Of a stretch of 64,000 bases of DNA, positions 44,080 through 57,207 are shown piece after piece. Within the stretch, counting starts at the first letter, position 1; the number at the start of each line of letters is the position of its first letter. The translations under genes and the position numbers were made by a program. Source of the stretch: Pseudorhodoplanes sp. (GTDB taxonomy: Bacteria; Pseudomonadota; Alphaproteobacteria; Rhizobiales; Xanthobacteraceae); contig JAVSMS010000001.1 in assembly GCA_032027085.1 (NCBI GenBank), positions 3,759,730-3,823,729 of the forward strand, given 5' to 3'. The notes beneath the pieces are model-generated. The model did no database searches. It saw nothing but the letters and a program-made list of their open reading frames with translations, and had not been told where the DNA came from.

Positions 44080-44658
44080 TCACTGCCGGAACGGGAAGTT
44101 GAATGCATTCAAGAGCGCGCGCGCCTCTTCGTCGGTCCGCGCGCTCGTGCAGATGGTGATGTCCATTCCCCAGACGTCGGTCACCTTGTCGAAGTCGATT
44201 TCCGGGAAAATGATGTGTTCCTTGATGCCGAGCGAATAATTGCCCCGGCCATCGAAGCTCTTCGGATTGAGACCGCGGAAGTCGCGGATGCGCGGCAGCG
44301 CGATGTTCACCAGGCGATCGATGAAGTCGTACATACGCGCCTTGCGCAAAGTCACCTTGGCGCCGATCGCCTGACCGTCGCGCAGCTTGAAGGTCGCGAT
44401 CGACTTGCGCGACTTGGTGATCACCGCCTTCTGGCCGGCGATCAAGGTCAGGTCCGCAGCCGCATTGTCGACCTTCTTGCGGTCATTGACGCCCTCGCCG
44501 ATGCCCATGTTGAGAACGATCTTCTCAATCACCGGCACTTGCATGCGGTTGGCGTAATTGAACTGCTTCGTGAGCTCGCCGCGCACGACATCGTCGAAAT
44601 GGGCCTTCAGGCGCGGGATATAGCGCTCGGCCTGACCGGCTTTCTGTGTCTCAGCCAT
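44080..44658 (-). CDS. rplE: 50S ribosomal protein L5
   Basis: 192 residues from ATG 44658. The start overlaps the rplX stop by eight bases. [47 protein letters not shown] and [18 protein letters not shown]-type text ([15 protein letters not shown]) define L5, which binds 5S rRNA and touches the P-site tRNA and S13. Confidence 0.97.
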   Translation of the reverse strand: MAETQKAGQAERYIPRLKAHFDDVVRGELTKQFNYANRMQVPVIEKIVLNMGIGEGVNDRKKVDNAAADLTLIAGQKAVITKSRKSIATFKLRDGQAIGAKVTLRKARMYDFIDRLVNIALPRIRDFRGLNPKSFDGRGNYSLGIKEHIIFPEIDFDKVTDVWGMDITICTSARTDEEARALLNAFNFPFRQ

Positions 44659-44968
44659 CGATTTCCGCTCCCGAGCGCTTGGCGATACGTACCTTGCGCC
44701 CGTCATTCATGATCTTGAATCCGACACGCGTCGGCTTTCCGTCCTTGGGGTCGGACAGCGCGAGATTGGACAGGTGGATCGTCGCTTCTTTCGAGATGAT
44801 CCCGCCTTCGTGCTGCGCGGTCTGCTTCTGGTGTCGCTTGACCATGTTGACGCCGCGCACCAGCGCGCGGCCCTCAACCGGGCGCACCTCGATCACCTCG
44901 CCGGTGCGACCCTTGTCGCGACCGGTGAGAACGACAACCTTGTCGCCTTTGCGGATTTTTGCCGCCAT
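44651..44968 (-). CDS. rplX: 50S ribosomal protein L24
   Basis: 105 residues from ATG 44968, directly on the rplN stop (TGATG); a GTG one codon earlier is possible. [27 protein letters not shown] is the KOW motif. It starts 50S assembly at domain I of 23S rRNA and lies by the exit tunnel. Confidence 0.97.
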   Translation of the reverse strand: MAAKIRKGDKVVVLTGRDKGRTGEVIEVRPVEGRALVRGVNMVKRHQKQTAQHEGGIISKEATIHLSNLALSDPKDGKPTRVGFKIMNDGRKVRIAKRSGAEIDG

Positions 44969-45336
44969 CACAGCACCTCCGGCGCAAGCGAGATGATCTT
45001 CATGTGGTTCTTAGCGCGCAATTCGCGCGGCACCGGTCCGAAAATACGAGTGCCGACCGGCTCCGACTGCGCATTGATCAGCACGGCGGCGTTGCGGTCG
45101 AAGCGGATCACCGAGCCGTCATTGCGCTTGATGTCCTTGGAGATGCGCACGACGACGGCTTTCATCACGTCGCCCTTCTTCACACGGCCGCGCGGAATCG
45201 CCTCCTTCACCGAGACGACGATGACGTCGCCGATGGTGGCGTATTTGCGCTTCGAACCACCAAGCACCTTGATGCACATCACGCGGCGTGCGCCGGAATT
45301 GTCGGCGACATCCAGGTTGGTTTGCATCTGAATCAT
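44968..45336 (-). CDS. rplN: 50S ribosomal protein L14
   Basis: 122 residues: [50 protein letters not shown] is invariant L14. It forms an intersubunit bridge. Stop shared with the rplX start. Confidence 0.97.
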   Translation of the reverse strand: MIQMQTNLDVADNSGARRVMCIKVLGGSKRKYATIGDVIVVSVKEAIPRGRVKKGDVMKAVVVRISKDIKRNDGSVIRFDRNAAVLINAQSEPVGTRIFGPVPRELRAKNHMKIISLAPEVL

Positions 45337-45380
45337 GACGCACCTAATCCTTCATTGGCTTGTGAAGGCGAAATCCGCGC

Positions 45381-45635
45381 TCACAGCACCTTTTTCTTCT
45401 TCTCGCCCTGAACGACTTTCCAGCGCTTCAGCTTCGAGATCGGCTTGTGTTCTTCGATCCACACGATGTCACCGACGGAGTATTCGTTGGTGTCATCATG
45501 GGCATGGAACTTGGTCGTGCGGCGTATGGTCTTCTTCAGGACCGGATGGGTGAAACGCCGCTCGACCGAGACCACCACGGTCTTGTCTTGCTTGTCGCTC
45601 ACCACGACGCCTTGGAGCTGCCGCTTCGGCATCAC
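45381..45635 (-). CDS. rpsQ: 30S ribosomal protein S17
   Basis: 84 residues: [48 protein letters not shown], an OB-fold 16S-binding protein of usual length. Seven bases after the rpmC stop. Confidence 0.97.
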   Translation of the reverse strand: MMPKRQLQGVVVSDKQDKTVVVSVERRFTHPVLKKTIRRTTKFHAHDDTNEYSVGDIVWIEEHKPISKLKRWKVVQGEKKKKVL

Positions 45636-45642
45636 TTAACCC

Positions 45643-45864
45643 CTACTTCTTGGCAGCCGGCGCGGTGCCGGTGCGCTTCTGATTGGCGATCGTCTTCAGG
45701 CGCGCGATGTCACGGCGAACCGCACGCACGCGCGAGGTATTTTCAAGCTGGCCCGTCGCCCGCTGAAAGCGCAGGTTGAACTGCTCCTTCTTGAGCTTCA
45801 GCACTTCATCATCGATCTGGTCGATGGTCATCGCACGTACATCTTCGGTCTTCATGGCGGTCAC
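45643..45864 (-). CDS. rpmC: 50S ribosomal protein L29
   Basis: 73 residues from GTG 45864, which overlaps the rplP stop as GTGA; ATG 45855 would drop three residues. [59 protein letters not shown] is L29, part of the exit-site platform for nascent-chain factors. Neither start has a clear ribosome binding site, fitting coupled translation. Confidence 0.95.
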   Translation of the reverse strand: MTAMKTEDVRAMTIDQIDDEVLKLKKEQFNLRFQRATGQLENTSRVRAVRRDIARLKTIANQKRTGTAPAAKK

Positions 45865-46274
45865 TCGGCGATGCGCTCAACGAAACGGGTCTTGATCGGC
45901 AGCTTGGCGGCGGCGAGCGCCAGGGCTTCTCTGGCCAGAGCCGGCGGAATGCCGTCGATCTCGAAAATGATGCGACCGGGTTTGACGCGGGTCACCCACA
46001 ATTCGGGTGTGCCCTTGCCCTTGCCCATGCGCACTTCAATCGGCTTCTTCGAAACCGGCACGTCCGGGAACACGCGAATCCAGACGCGGCCGGCGCGCTT
46101 CATGTGGCGGGTCAGCGCACGGCGGGCCGCCTCGATCTGGCGCGCGGTGACGCGCTCGGGCTCGAGCGCCTTCAGGCCGAACTGGCCGAAATCGAGGTGT
46201 GTCCCCGACGTCGCGACGCCGTGAATGCGGCCCTTGTGAGCCTTGCGGAACTTGGTGCGCTTGGGTTGCAGCAT
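45861..46274 (-). CDS. rplP: 50S ribosomal protein L16
   Basis: 137 residues: [24 protein letters not shown] then [45 protein letters not shown]. It sits by the A-site tRNA elbow and is needed late in 50S assembly. Twelve bases after rpsC. Confidence 0.97.
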   Translation of the reverse strand: MLQPKRTKFRKAHKGRIHGVATSGTHLDFGQFGLKALEPERVTARQIEAARRALTRHMKRAGRVWIRVFPDVPVSKKPIEVRMGKGKGTPELWVTRVKPGRIIFEIDGIPPALAREALALAAAKLPIKTRFVERIAE

Positions 46275-46285
46275 AACTCTGTCTC

Positions 46286-46990
46286 TTATCCAGCGGTGGC
46301 TTCGCGGCGCGGACGACCGGCGTCGGCTTCAGCCATCTTCTTGTCCTGGGCCATGGAGTCGTGCTCGAGAATCTCGCCCTTGAAGATCCAGACCTTGACG
46401 CCGCATGTGCCGTAGGTGGTGAACGCGGTGGCAACGCCATAATCAACGTCGGCGCGCAGCGTATGCAGCGGCACGCGGCCCTCGCGATACCATTCCAGAC
46501 GCGCGATTTCGGCGCCGCCGAGACGACCCGAACAGTTGATACGGATGCCCTCGGCACCAAGCCGCATCGCGGTCTGCACTGCGCGCTTCATCGCGCGGCG
46601 GAACGCTACGCGGCGCTCGAGTTGCTGGGCGATCGACTCAGCGACGAGCTGCGCATCGAGCTCCGGCTTACGGATTTCGAGAATGTTGATGACGACGTCC
46701 GACTGGGTCAGGTCGGCCACCGACTTGCGCAGCTTCTCGATATCGGCGCCCTTCTTGCCGATGACGACGCCCGGACGCGCCGAATAAATGGTTACGCGGC
46801 ACTTCTTGTGCGGCCGCTCAATCACGATCTTCGACACCGCCGCCTGCTTGAGCTGCTTCATCAGCGCCTTGCGGATCGCAATATCCTCGTGCAGCAGCGT
46901 GCCGTACTCGGTCTTGCCGGCATACCAGCGCGAATCCCAAGTACGGTTGATGCCGAGCCGCAGGCCAATCGGGTTGATCTTCTGACCCAT
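46286..46990 (-). CDS. rpsC: 30S ribosomal protein S3
   Basis: 234 residues. [45 protein letters not shown] motif [20 protein letters not shown], and [16 protein letters not shown] are canonical. The short tail ([18 protein letters not shown]) is variable. It lines the mRNA entry tunnel. Confidence 0.97.
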   Translation of the reverse strand: MGQKINPIGLRLGINRTWDSRWYAGKTEYGTLLHEDIAIRKALMKQLKQAAVSKIVIERPHKKCRVTIYSARPGVVIGKKGADIEKLRKSVADLTQSDVVINILEIRKPELDAQLVAESIAQQLERRVAFRRAMKRAVQTAMRLGAEGIRINCSGRLGGAEIARLEWYREGRVPLHTLRADVDYGVATAFTTYGTCGVKVWIFKGEILEHDSMAQDKKMAEADAGRPRREATAG

Positions 46991-47001
46991 GAGTGACTCC
47001 C

Positions 47002-47382
47002 TTAAGCCGCAGCCTCGACCTGACGAACCACGATCGTCAGATGCGAGAACGGCTTGAAAATGCGTCCCGAACGGCCGCGGCCGCGGGGGTGGAAACGCTT
47101 GATAACCATCGCCTTGCCGACATGCGCCTCGGCGACGATGAGATCGTCGACATCGAGGTCGTGATTGTTCTCGGCATTGGCAATTGCCGATTCAAGACAC
47201 TTCTTCACGTCGACGGCGATGCGCTTGCGCGAGAACTGCAGATCAGCGAGCGCGGCCGCGACCTTCTTACCGCGGATGAGCTGCGCGACGAGATTGAGCT
47301 TCTGCGGCGACACCCGGATGTTGCGGGCGACGGCCTTGGCCTCGTTATCTGGGAGCGCGCGCTGGCGTGCCGGTTTACCCAT
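47002..47382 (-). CDS. rplV: 50S ribosomal protein L22
   Basis: 126 residues: [57 protein letters not shown] then [18 protein letters not shown]. Its loop reaches the nascent-chain tunnel constriction. Normal length and position after rpsS. Confidence 0.97.
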   Translation of the reverse strand: MGKPARQRALPDNEAKAVARNIRVSPQKLNLVAQLIRGKKVAAALADLQFSRKRIAVDVKKCLESAIANAENNHDLDVDDLIVAEAHVGKAMVIKRFHPRGRGRSGRIFKPFSHLTIVVRQVEAAA

Positions 47383-47399
47383 GACGAACCTCTCTCACC

Positions 47400-47696
47400 T
47401 CAACCCGCAGCCGCGCCCGGAGCGCGCTTGGCCTTACGGTCGGACGAATGTCCATGGAACGTGCGGGTCGGAGCAAATTCGCCGAACTTGTGTCCGACCA
47501 TTTCCTCGTTGACCTGCACCGGGATGTGCTTCTGGCCGTTATAGACGGCGAAGGTCAGGCCGACGAATTGCGGCAGGATCGTCGAGCGACGGCTCCAGAT
47601 CTTGATGACCTCATGACGTCCGGACGAACGGGCCTTCTCCGCCTTCTTCAGCAGATAGCCGTCGACAAATGGACCTTTCCAGACCGAGCGCGACAT
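47400..47696 (-). CDS. rpsS: 30S ribosomal protein S19
   Basis: 98 residues, a few more than the 92-residue core: [83 protein letters not shown], tail APGAAAG. It binds the 30S head near the A site. Confidence 0.97.
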   Translation of the reverse strand: MSRSVWKGPFVDGYLLKKAEKARSSGRHEVIKIWSRRSTILPQFVGLTFAVYNGQKHIPVQVNEEMVGHKFGEFAPTRTFHGHSSDRKAKRAPGAAAG

Positions 47697-47708
47697 ACGG
47701 CCGATTCC

Positions 47709-48548
47709 TTACTGCTTCTTCTTCCGAGCGTGACGGCTCGAAACGATGAACTTGGTGGTGGACTTGTTCTTGCGGGTCTTCTTGCCCTTGGTCGGGAAGC
47801 CCCAAGGCGACACCGGATGACGGCCGCCCGAAGTGCGGCCTTCGCCGCCGCCATGCGGGTGATCGACCGGGTTCATGGTGACGCCGCGGTTATGCGGCTT
47901 GCGGCCAAGCCAGCGATTGCGTCCGGCCTTGCCGATCGAAATGTTCATGCGGTCCGGATTGGACACCGCGCCGACGGTGGCGCGGCAGCGGCCGTGCACC
48001 AGGCGCTGCTCCCCGGAATTCAGGCGCAGGATGACATATTCGCCATCGCGGCCGACGATCTGCGCATAGGTGCCGGCGGAACGGGCGATCTGGCCGCCCT
48101 TTCCGATCTTCAGCTCGACATTGTGCACGATGGTGCCGACGGGAATATTGGCCGCCGGCATGGCATTGCCCGGCTTCACGTCGACAAATTCGCCCGAGAC
48201 CACGACATCGCCGACGGCCAGACGCTGCGGCGCCAGGATGTAGGCGAGTTCGCCGTCATCGTACTTCACCAGCGCGATGAACGCGGTGCGATTCGGATCA
48301 TATTCCAGACGCTCGACCTTCGCCGGCACATCCGCCTTGGCGCGCTTGAAGTCAACCGTGCGATAGGCCTTCTTGTGGCCGCCGCCGCGGAAGCGCGACG
48401 TGATGCGGCCGTTATTGTTGCGGCCACCCTTCGACGGCTTGCCTTCCGTCAGTTCCTTGACCGGCGCGCCCTTGTAAAGGCCGGCGCGATCGACAAGCAC
48501 AAGCTGACGCTGGCCTGGCGTGGTCGGTTTGTATTTTCTCAATGCCAT
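47709..48548 (-). CDS. rplB: 50S ribosomal protein L2
   Basis: 279 residues: [59 protein letters not shown] start, the peptidyl-transferase segment with [31 protein letters not shown] (conserved His) and the basic end. It is needed for subunit joining and peptide-bond formation. Confidence 0.98.
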   Translation of the reverse strand: MALRKYKPTTPGQRQLVLVDRAGLYKGAPVKELTEGKPSKGGRNNNGRITSRFRGGGHKKAYRTVDFKRAKADVPAKVERLEYDPNRTAFIALVKYDDGELAYILAPQRLAVGDVVVSGEFVDVKPGNAMPAANIPVGTIVHNVELKIGKGGQIARSAGTYAQIVGRDGEYVILRLNSGEQRLVHGRCRATVGAVSNPDRMNISIGKAGRNRWLGRKPHNRGVTMNPVDHPHGGGEGRTSGGRHPVSPWGFPTKGKKTRKNKSTTKFIVSSRHARKKKQ

Positions 48549-48560
48549 GAGACGAATTCC

Positions 48561-48860
48561 TTACAGGCCGGTCGTCACGTCAATGCGGTGACCTTCTTCA
48601 AGAGTCACGATCGCGCGCTTGCTCGGCGACTGAATGCCAAGGCTGCCGCGGAAGGCCTTCACCTTGCCCTTGCGCACCAGCGTATTGACGTTCTTGACCT
48701 TCACGTCGAACAACTTTTCTACCGCTTCCTTGATCTGCGGCTTGGTCGCGGTCGAGGCGACCTTGAAGACGACCTTGTTGTGCTCGGACGCCGTCGTCGC
48801 CTTTTCGGTGATCACCGGCGACAGGATGACGTCGTAATGGCGCGGATCCTTCGAGCTCAT
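48561..48860 (-). CDS. rplW: 50S ribosomal protein L23
   Basis: 99 residues: [62 protein letters not shown]. It is the docking site for trigger factor and SRP at the tunnel exit. ATG overlaps the rplD stop as ATGA. Confidence 0.97.
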   Translation of the reverse strand: MSSKDPRHYDVILSPVITEKATTASEHNKVVFKVASTATKPQIKEAVEKLFDVKVKNVNTLVRKGKVKAFRGSLGIQSPSKRAIVTLEEGHRIDVTTGL

Positions 48861-49477
48861 TTGAAGCGCGCCTCCAGCGCATCGACCGCCGCTTTGGTCA
48901 GCACCAGCTTACCGTGACGGAGAATGTCGTAGACGTTGATGCCCTGGATCGGCAGCACGTCGATATTCGGGATGTTGCGCGCGGCGTTGCGGAAATTCAC
49001 GTCAATTTCCGAACCGTCCACGATCAGCGCGTTGACGATCTCGAGCTTTCCGAAATTCGCGAGCAACGCCTTGGTCTTGGCTTCCTTCACGCTCGCCTTG
49101 TCGAGCACGATCAGGCTGCCGTCCTTGGCCTTGGCCGAGAGCGCGTGCTTGAGCGCAAGCGCGCGCACTTTTTTCGGCAAGCCGCTTTCATGGCTGCGCA
49201 CGACCGGACCGAAGGAACGGCCGCCACCGCGGAACAGATTGACACGCGCCGAACCGTGGCGGGCACCGCCTGTGCCCTTCTGCCGATACAGCTTCTTGCC
49301 GGTGCGCATGATGTCGGCGCGGTTCTTGACCGCGTGCGTTCCGGCGCGACGCTTGGCGAGCTGCCAGTTGACGCAGCGATGGATCAGGTCGGCGCGCGGC
49401 TCGAGACCAAAGATCTCGTCCGAGAGCGTGACCGAACCGGCCTGCTTGCCGTCGAGGGAGAGCATCTTGAGTTCCAT
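48857..49477 (-). CDS. rplD: 50S ribosomal protein L4
   Basis: 206 residues from ATG 49477 (GAGGGCGAG upstream); GTG 49483 overlapping the rplC stop is the alternative. [17 protein letters not shown]-type text ([22 protein letters not shown]), [30 protein letters not shown] and the long tunnel loop define L4. In E. coli L4 also represses the S10 operon; no leader that proves this can be seen here. Confidence 0.97.
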   Translation of the reverse strand: MELKMLSLDGKQAGSVTLSDEIFGLEPRADLIHRCVNWQLAKRRAGTHAVKNRADIMRTGKKLYRQKGTGGARHGSARVNLFRGGGRSFGPVVRSHESGLPKKVRALALKHALSAKAKDGSLIVLDKASVKEAKTKALLANFGKLEIVNALIVDGSEIDVNFRNAARNIPNIDVLPIQGINVYDILRHGKLVLTKAAVDALEARFK

Positions 49478-49479
49478 GA

Positions 49480-50307
49480 TCACTCGCCCTCTTTGTTCTT
49501 GGCCGCAGCGAGCGCGGCGACTTCAGCCGCGGCGGCCTGTTCGGCCGCGCGCTTCTCGTCGATCGCCGTCTCGGCCTTGGCTTCGTCGCCCTTCGGCGCA
49601 TCAGCCTTGGCCGGCGCAGTCGTCTCCGCACTCAGTTCGCGGAACTTGCCGGGCTTCGGCGCGTCCTTCGGCAGCTTCTTCTTCACGGCGTCGCGCACTG
49701 TGATCCAGCCGCCCTTGGAGCCAGGCACCGCGCCTTCCACAAGGATCAGGCCGCGCTCGACATCGAGCTGCACCACCTTGAGATTGAGCGTGGTGATGCG
49801 GTCGACGCCCATATGGCCGGGCATCTTCTTGTTCTTGAAGGTCTTGCCGGGATCCTGACGGCCGCCGGTCGAACCGATCGAGCGATGCGAGATCGACACG
49901 CCGTGCGAGGCGCGCAAGCCGCCGAAGTTCCAACGCTTCATGCCGCCGGCAAAGCCCTTGCCGATCGAGGTGCCGGTCACATCCACATACTGGCCGACGA
50001 CGAAGTGATCGGCGGTGATCTCCGCGCCGACCGGAATCACGGCGTCATCGCTGACGCGGAATTCCACGATCTTGGCCTTTGGCTCCACCTTGGCGACGGC
50101 GAAACGGCCGCGCTCGGCCTTGGAGACGTTCTTGACCTTACGGGTGCCGGCGCCGAGCTGCAACGCGACATAGCCGTTCTGCTCTTTGGTGCGGTGGGCG
50201 ACGACCTGGCATTGGCCAAGGCGCAGCACCGTGACCGGGACATGCTCACCGCTTTCGGTGAACACCCGTGTCATTCCGAGCTTCTGTGCGATCACTCCGG
50301 AGCGCAT
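49480..50307 (-). CDS. rplC: 50S ribosomal protein L3 with Ala/Glu-rich C-terminal tail
   Basis: 275 residues from ATG 50307 ([17 protein letters not shown]). Core to about residue 222: [50 protein letters not shown] and [18 protein letters not shown]. The last 50 residues ([40 protein letters not shown]) are a low-complexity tail not in most L3 proteins. L3 reaches the peptidyl-transferase centre. Confidence 0.97.
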   Translation of the reverse strand: MRSGVIAQKLGMTRVFTESGEHVPVTVLRLGQCQVVAHRTKEQNGYVALQLGAGTRKVKNVSKAERGRFAVAKVEPKAKIVEFRVSDDAVIPVGAEITADHFVVGQYVDVTGTSIGKGFAGGMKRWNFGGLRASHGVSISHRSIGSTGGRQDPGKTFKNKKMPGHMGVDRITTLNLKVVQLDVERGLILVEGAVPGSKGGWITVRDAVKKKLPKDAPKPGKFRELSAETTAPAKADAPKGDEAKAETAIDEKRAAEQAAAAEVAALAAAKNKEGE

Positions 50308-50332
50308 CGTCGTGGTCTTTCCTTCGTTCGGC

Positions 50333-50641
50333 TCAGAGCTTGATCTCGACGTCGACACCGGCGGCGAGGTCGAGCTTCATCAGCGCGTCCACGGTCTGCG
50401 GCGTCGGATCGACGATGTCCAAAAGGCGCTTGTGCGTGCGCATTTCGAACTGTTCGCGGCTCGTCTTGTCGATATGCGGCGAGCGGTTCACCGTGAACTT
50501 CTCGATCTTGGTCGGCAGCGGAATCGGTCCCCGCACCTGCGCACCCGTGCGCTTGGCGGTGTTGACGATTTCGCGCGTCGACGCATCGAGGATGCGGTGA
50601 TCGAACGCCTTGAGCCGGATCCGGATATTCTGGCCGTTCAT
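50333..50641 (-). CDS. rpsJ: 30S ribosomal protein S10
   Basis: 102 residues: [76 protein letters not shown]. It is also NusE, the antitermination partner of NusB and NusG. First gene of the S10 cluster, 123 bp after tuf. Confidence 0.98.
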   Translation of the reverse strand: MNGQNIRIRLKAFDHRILDASTREIVNTAKRTGAQVRGPIPLPTKIEKFTVNRSPHIDKTSREQFEMRTHKRLLDIVDPTPQTVDALMKLDLAAGVDVEIKL

Positions 50642-50662
50642 GTTGTTTCTCTCTGACCTGTC

Positions 50663-50751
50663 ATCGTCCGCGCAAACGGACGATCCAGTAATCGCTAGCG
50701 TCTCAGTGGCCCGCGACCTCGCGGGTTACTGGGCCCCCCGCTTTCGCGGGG
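50663..50751. promoter_or_regulatory. Three stem-loops between tuf and rpsJ
   Basis: ATCGTCCG-CGCAAA-CGGACGAT (50663-50684), CCCGCGA-CC-TCGCGGG (50710-50725) and CCCCGC-TTTC-GCGGGG (50736-50751) fill the 123-bp gap. The last lies just after the tuf stop in the direction of transcription, without a long U tract. They could partly end the str transcript, be processing sites, or form the S10 leader. Confidence 0.6.
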
Positions 50752-50764
50752 AGCGACAATTCAG

Positions 50765-51955
<1,191 letters not shown>

Positions 51956-52019
51956 CGAACTCTCCCTTCCGGGTCTTTCTCGTAGTGGCGGTTAACGTGA
52001 CTGGTGAACTTGCGGCGGA

Positions 52020-54092
<2,073 letters not shown>

Positions 54093-54116
54093 AGCGTGTC
54101 CTGCTCTGTTCGCCGG

Positions 54117-54593
<477 letters not shown>

Positions 54594-54618
54594 CTATCTC
54601 TCTGCTTTTGCCTCGGCG

Positions 54619-54648
54619 ATCCCGGATGTCGCTGCGCTCGCCCGGGAT
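54619..54648. repeat. Short REP-like hairpin between rpsL and rpsG
   Basis: ATCCCGG (54619-54625) pairs with CCGGGAT (54642-54648) around TGTCGCTGCGCTCG. The centre resembles the REP units at 4.7-5.1 kb (CGCTGCGCTC). It is the only such repeat inside the ribosomal operons here. Confidence 0.6.
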
Positions 54649-54667
54649 AACCTTCGCTTTGCTCCGG

Positions 54668-55039
54668 TTACTTCGGACGCTTGGCGCCGTATTTCGAACG
54701 GCGCTGCTTGCGGTTCTTGACGCCCTGCGTGTCGAGCACGCCGCGGATGATGTGGTAGCGGACGCCCGGAAGGTCCTTCACGCGGCCGCCACGGATCATC
54801 ACCACTGAGTGTTCCTGCAGGTTATGACCCTCACCCGGGATGTAGCCGATGACCTCGAAACCGTTGGTCAGACGCACCTTGGCGACCTTGCGCAGCGCCG
54901 AGTTCGGCTTCTTCGGGGTCGTCGTGTAAACGCGCGTGCACACGCCACGTTTCTGCGGCGCGGACTTCAAAGCCGGCACGGCGTTGCGGTAGACCGGTTT
55001 TTCGCGACCCTTGCGGATCAACTGGTTAATCGTCGGCAT
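54668..55039 (-). CDS. rpsL: 30S ribosomal protein S12
   Basis: 123 residues: [63 protein letters not shown] and [16 protein letters not shown]. The KKPNSALRK and PGVRYH segments are the decoding-centre loops. First gene of the str operon; its promoter must lie in the 462-bp region upstream. Confidence 0.98.
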   Translation of the reverse strand: MPTINQLIRKGREKPVYRNAVPALKSAPQKRGVCTRVYTTTPKKPNSALRKVAKVRLTNGFEVIGYIPGEGHNLQEHSVVMIRGGRVKDLPGVRYHIIRGVLDTQGVKNRKQRRSKYGAKRPK

Positions 55040-55501
55040 TCGCTCAAGCCTTCACTGTCAACGTCTGGGGCGGACGCCCCGGCCGGCGCACGTTTCCACG
55101 CGCAAAACGAAATCGCGCCATCCGCTCCGGCGTTTGCGGAATGACGCTTGCGTTCCAGAGGACCCCGTCCGCCCAAAAGCGGCGAGGTCGTGAATCCTGC
55201 ATTTCTGACACTTAAGTCAGCGGCAGCGTTTGAGGCTCATTCGTCGAGGCGAGGTGCCGTCCTGAAAAGCCGAAAGAGATTTAAGTCTCAATGACTTAGC
55301 GTGTCCGGGGATGCCGTGCCGACGAGGCGAAACTCACCGCCTGCCGAGAGTGGGCCGTATGTATCGGCCCGATTCCTGCAAGTCAAGGAGGATTGGCCGA
55401 AAAAGCGGCTCTTTCCGGCCCTCTACGTCATATTCCGCGCTTTCCCGATCCACCTTCAGCCTGTCATTCCCCCTGGCTTTCGGCCGGTCCTTTCGAGGCC
55501 G
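55040..55501 (-). promoter_or_regulatory. Leader and promoter region of the str (rpsL) operon
   Basis: 462 bp with no gene between rpsL and guaD. The motif TTAAGTC occurs at 55212-55218 and 55281-55287 and inverted at 55293-55299, giving the hairpins CTGAC-ACTTAA-GTCAG (55205-55220) and TAAGTC-TCAAT-GACTTA (55282-55298). On the minus strand TTGAGA (about 55291-55286) starts an AT-rich stretch that may hold the promoter, but no good -10 is seen at 16-18 nt. A second promoter closer to rpsL is possible. Confidence 0.45.
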
Positions 55502-56833
55502 TCACCTTCCCGGATAGGCGAACATGTCCGGCCGGTCGCGAACATAGACCGCCTCACCCGCGACATAGGTGGCGCGCACGGCCCGGTCGTCCCCAAGGGT
55601 CATCAGCACGAATAGCTGCTCCAATACATTGCGGCAGAAGCCGCTGCGGAAATCGAGCAACGGCGTCGCCTTGAGATCCAGCACCACCAGATCCGCCTCG
55701 TATCCCGGCTGGATCGAACCGATGATATTGTCGAGATATAGCGCCTCCGCCCCGCCCCGCGTCGCCAGATAGAAAGCATGCGCGGCTGACAGCCGGGTGT
55801 CGTTCAGCGCCGCCACCTTGTAGGCCTCATTCAACGTCGCGAGTTGGGAGAAACTGGTCCCTGCCCCGATATCGGTCCCGAGCCCGAGGCGGACCGGACG
55901 GCTTTTCTTCTTCGCATCAAAGGCGCGAAACAGGCCGCTCCCCAGGAACAAATTCGACGTCGGACAATGCGCCAGCGCCGACCCGGTCTGATGGCATTGC
56001 GCGAAATCCTCCTCGTTCACGTGAACGGCATGACCGAAGATTGCCCGCGGTCCGGTCAGTTTCGCCCGATGATAGACATCGAGATAACTCGCGCTGTCCG
56101 GGAACAGCGTCTGCACCCAGGCGATTTCGTCCCTGGTTTCGCAGAGATGCGTCTGCATATAGGTGCCCGGATGTTCGTTCCAGAGAAGCCCGGCGGCGTC
56201 GAGTTGCGCCTCGCTGCAGGAACCTGCAAAGCGCGGCGTGATCGCATAAAGCTGGCGGCCCTTGTTGTGCCATTTCTCGATCAGCGCCTTCGACTCCGCA
56301 TAGCCGCTTTCGGCGGTGTCGCGTAAAGCCTCCGGTGCGTTGCGGTCCATCAGCACCTTGCCGGCGATCATGCGGGTGTTGAAGCGCGCGGATTCCTCGA
56401 AGAAGGCATCAACCGATTGCGGATGCACGGTGCAATAGACGGCGGCCGTCGTCGTGCCGGCGCGCAGCAACTCGCGCAGGAAGACATGCGCAACCTTGCC
56501 GGCATGCGTCCTGTCGCTGAATTTCTGCTCAGTGATGTAGGTGTATTTTTCCAGCCATTCCAAGAGATGCGCACCAAAGGAGGCGATCATCTCGGTCTGC
56601 GGATAATGCACATGCGTGTCGATGAAGCCTGGCAAGATCAGCGCATTTTCGAAATGCGATACCGGCACTCCCGCGGGCGCCTGCACGGTAGCCGCATCTG
56701 CGATTGACGCGATGCGGCCCTCCTCAATCACGATCAGCGCGTCGGGATAATAAGTGTAACTGCCAGCCGGATCAGTCAGGAACGGGTCGCTGCGGAAGGT
56801 GAGCGCGGCCGCGCGCAGGGCGTGTCTTGTCAT
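55502..56833 (-). CDS. guaD: Guanine deaminase
   Basis: 443 residues of the amidohydrolase fold. Metal-binding HVH in LPGFIDTHVHYPQTEM, then FSDRTHAGKVAHVFLRELLRAGTTTA, MQTHLCETRDEIAWV (His and Glu), AIFGHAVHVNEED (His), HCPTSNLFLGSGLF and the metal Asp in LGLGTDIGAGTSFS. The pattern SNLFLGSG and GTDIGAGTS is specific to guanine deaminase among amidohydrolases. It makes xanthine plus ammonia from guanine. Purine-catabolic genes do not normally sit between rpoC and rpsL; here it does, reading with the ribosomal genes but far enough (462 bp) to be separate. Confidence 0.92.
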   Translation of the reverse strand: MTRHALRAAALTFRSDPFLTDPAGSYTYYPDALIVIEEGRIASIADAATVQAPAGVPVSHFENALILPGFIDTHVHYPQTEMIASFGAHLLEWLEKYTYITEQKFSDRTHAGKVAHVFLRELLRAGTTTAAVYCTVHPQSVDAFFEESARFNTRMIAGKVLMDRNAPEALRDTAESGYAESKALIEKWHNKGRQLYAITPRFAGSCSEAQLDAAGLLWNEHPGTYMQTHLCETRDEIAWVQTLFPDSASYLDVYHRAKLTGPRAIFGHAVHVNEEDFAQCHQTGSALAHCPTSNLFLGSGLFRAFDAKKKSRPVRLGLGTDIGAGTSFSQLATLNEAYKVAALNDTRLSAAHAFYLATRGGAEALYLDNIIGSIQPGYEADLVVLDLKATPLLDFRSGFCRNVLEQLFVLMTLGDDRAVRATYVAGEAVYVRDRPDMFAYPGR

Positions 56834-57207
56834 TGCTGGTGCAGTTCAATTCGCATGGGCACAAGGCGGCGCCGCAAAATCTGCGCGTTTCCAACTTGCC
56901 GGAAGGTCTCCTGACGAAGCAACATTCCTGCCTCTTTCAACTCCCCTCTCACCCACTCCCATGCGCAAGTTGGATGTTGCCGACTGTCGCTTCTTGAATA
57001 GTGGCTCAAGCGCCGCCACTTGCAAAGATTGCCGTGGCAATTCTTGAGCCTTTCTTAAGCATGTCTCACCAACCCCTTCGCTTCTCGCGTCTCGCAGGCT
57101 ACGGTTCTTGAATTCTCAGAGGAACTCAGCACGTGCGCATCATGCGCCTTTCCTAATGAGCGCTCACGAGCTGTCGCATAAAGTTGCCAGCGCAGGGAGT
57201 GCCGGCG
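56834..57207. other. Divergent intergenic region between guaD and the beta-propeller gene
   Basis: 374 bp. Both neighbours read outward, so promoters for both should lie here. I see no convincing -35/-10 pair and no repeat. The long minus-strand frame that overlaps the right part is antisense to the propeller gene and is not a gene. Confidence 0.5.
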
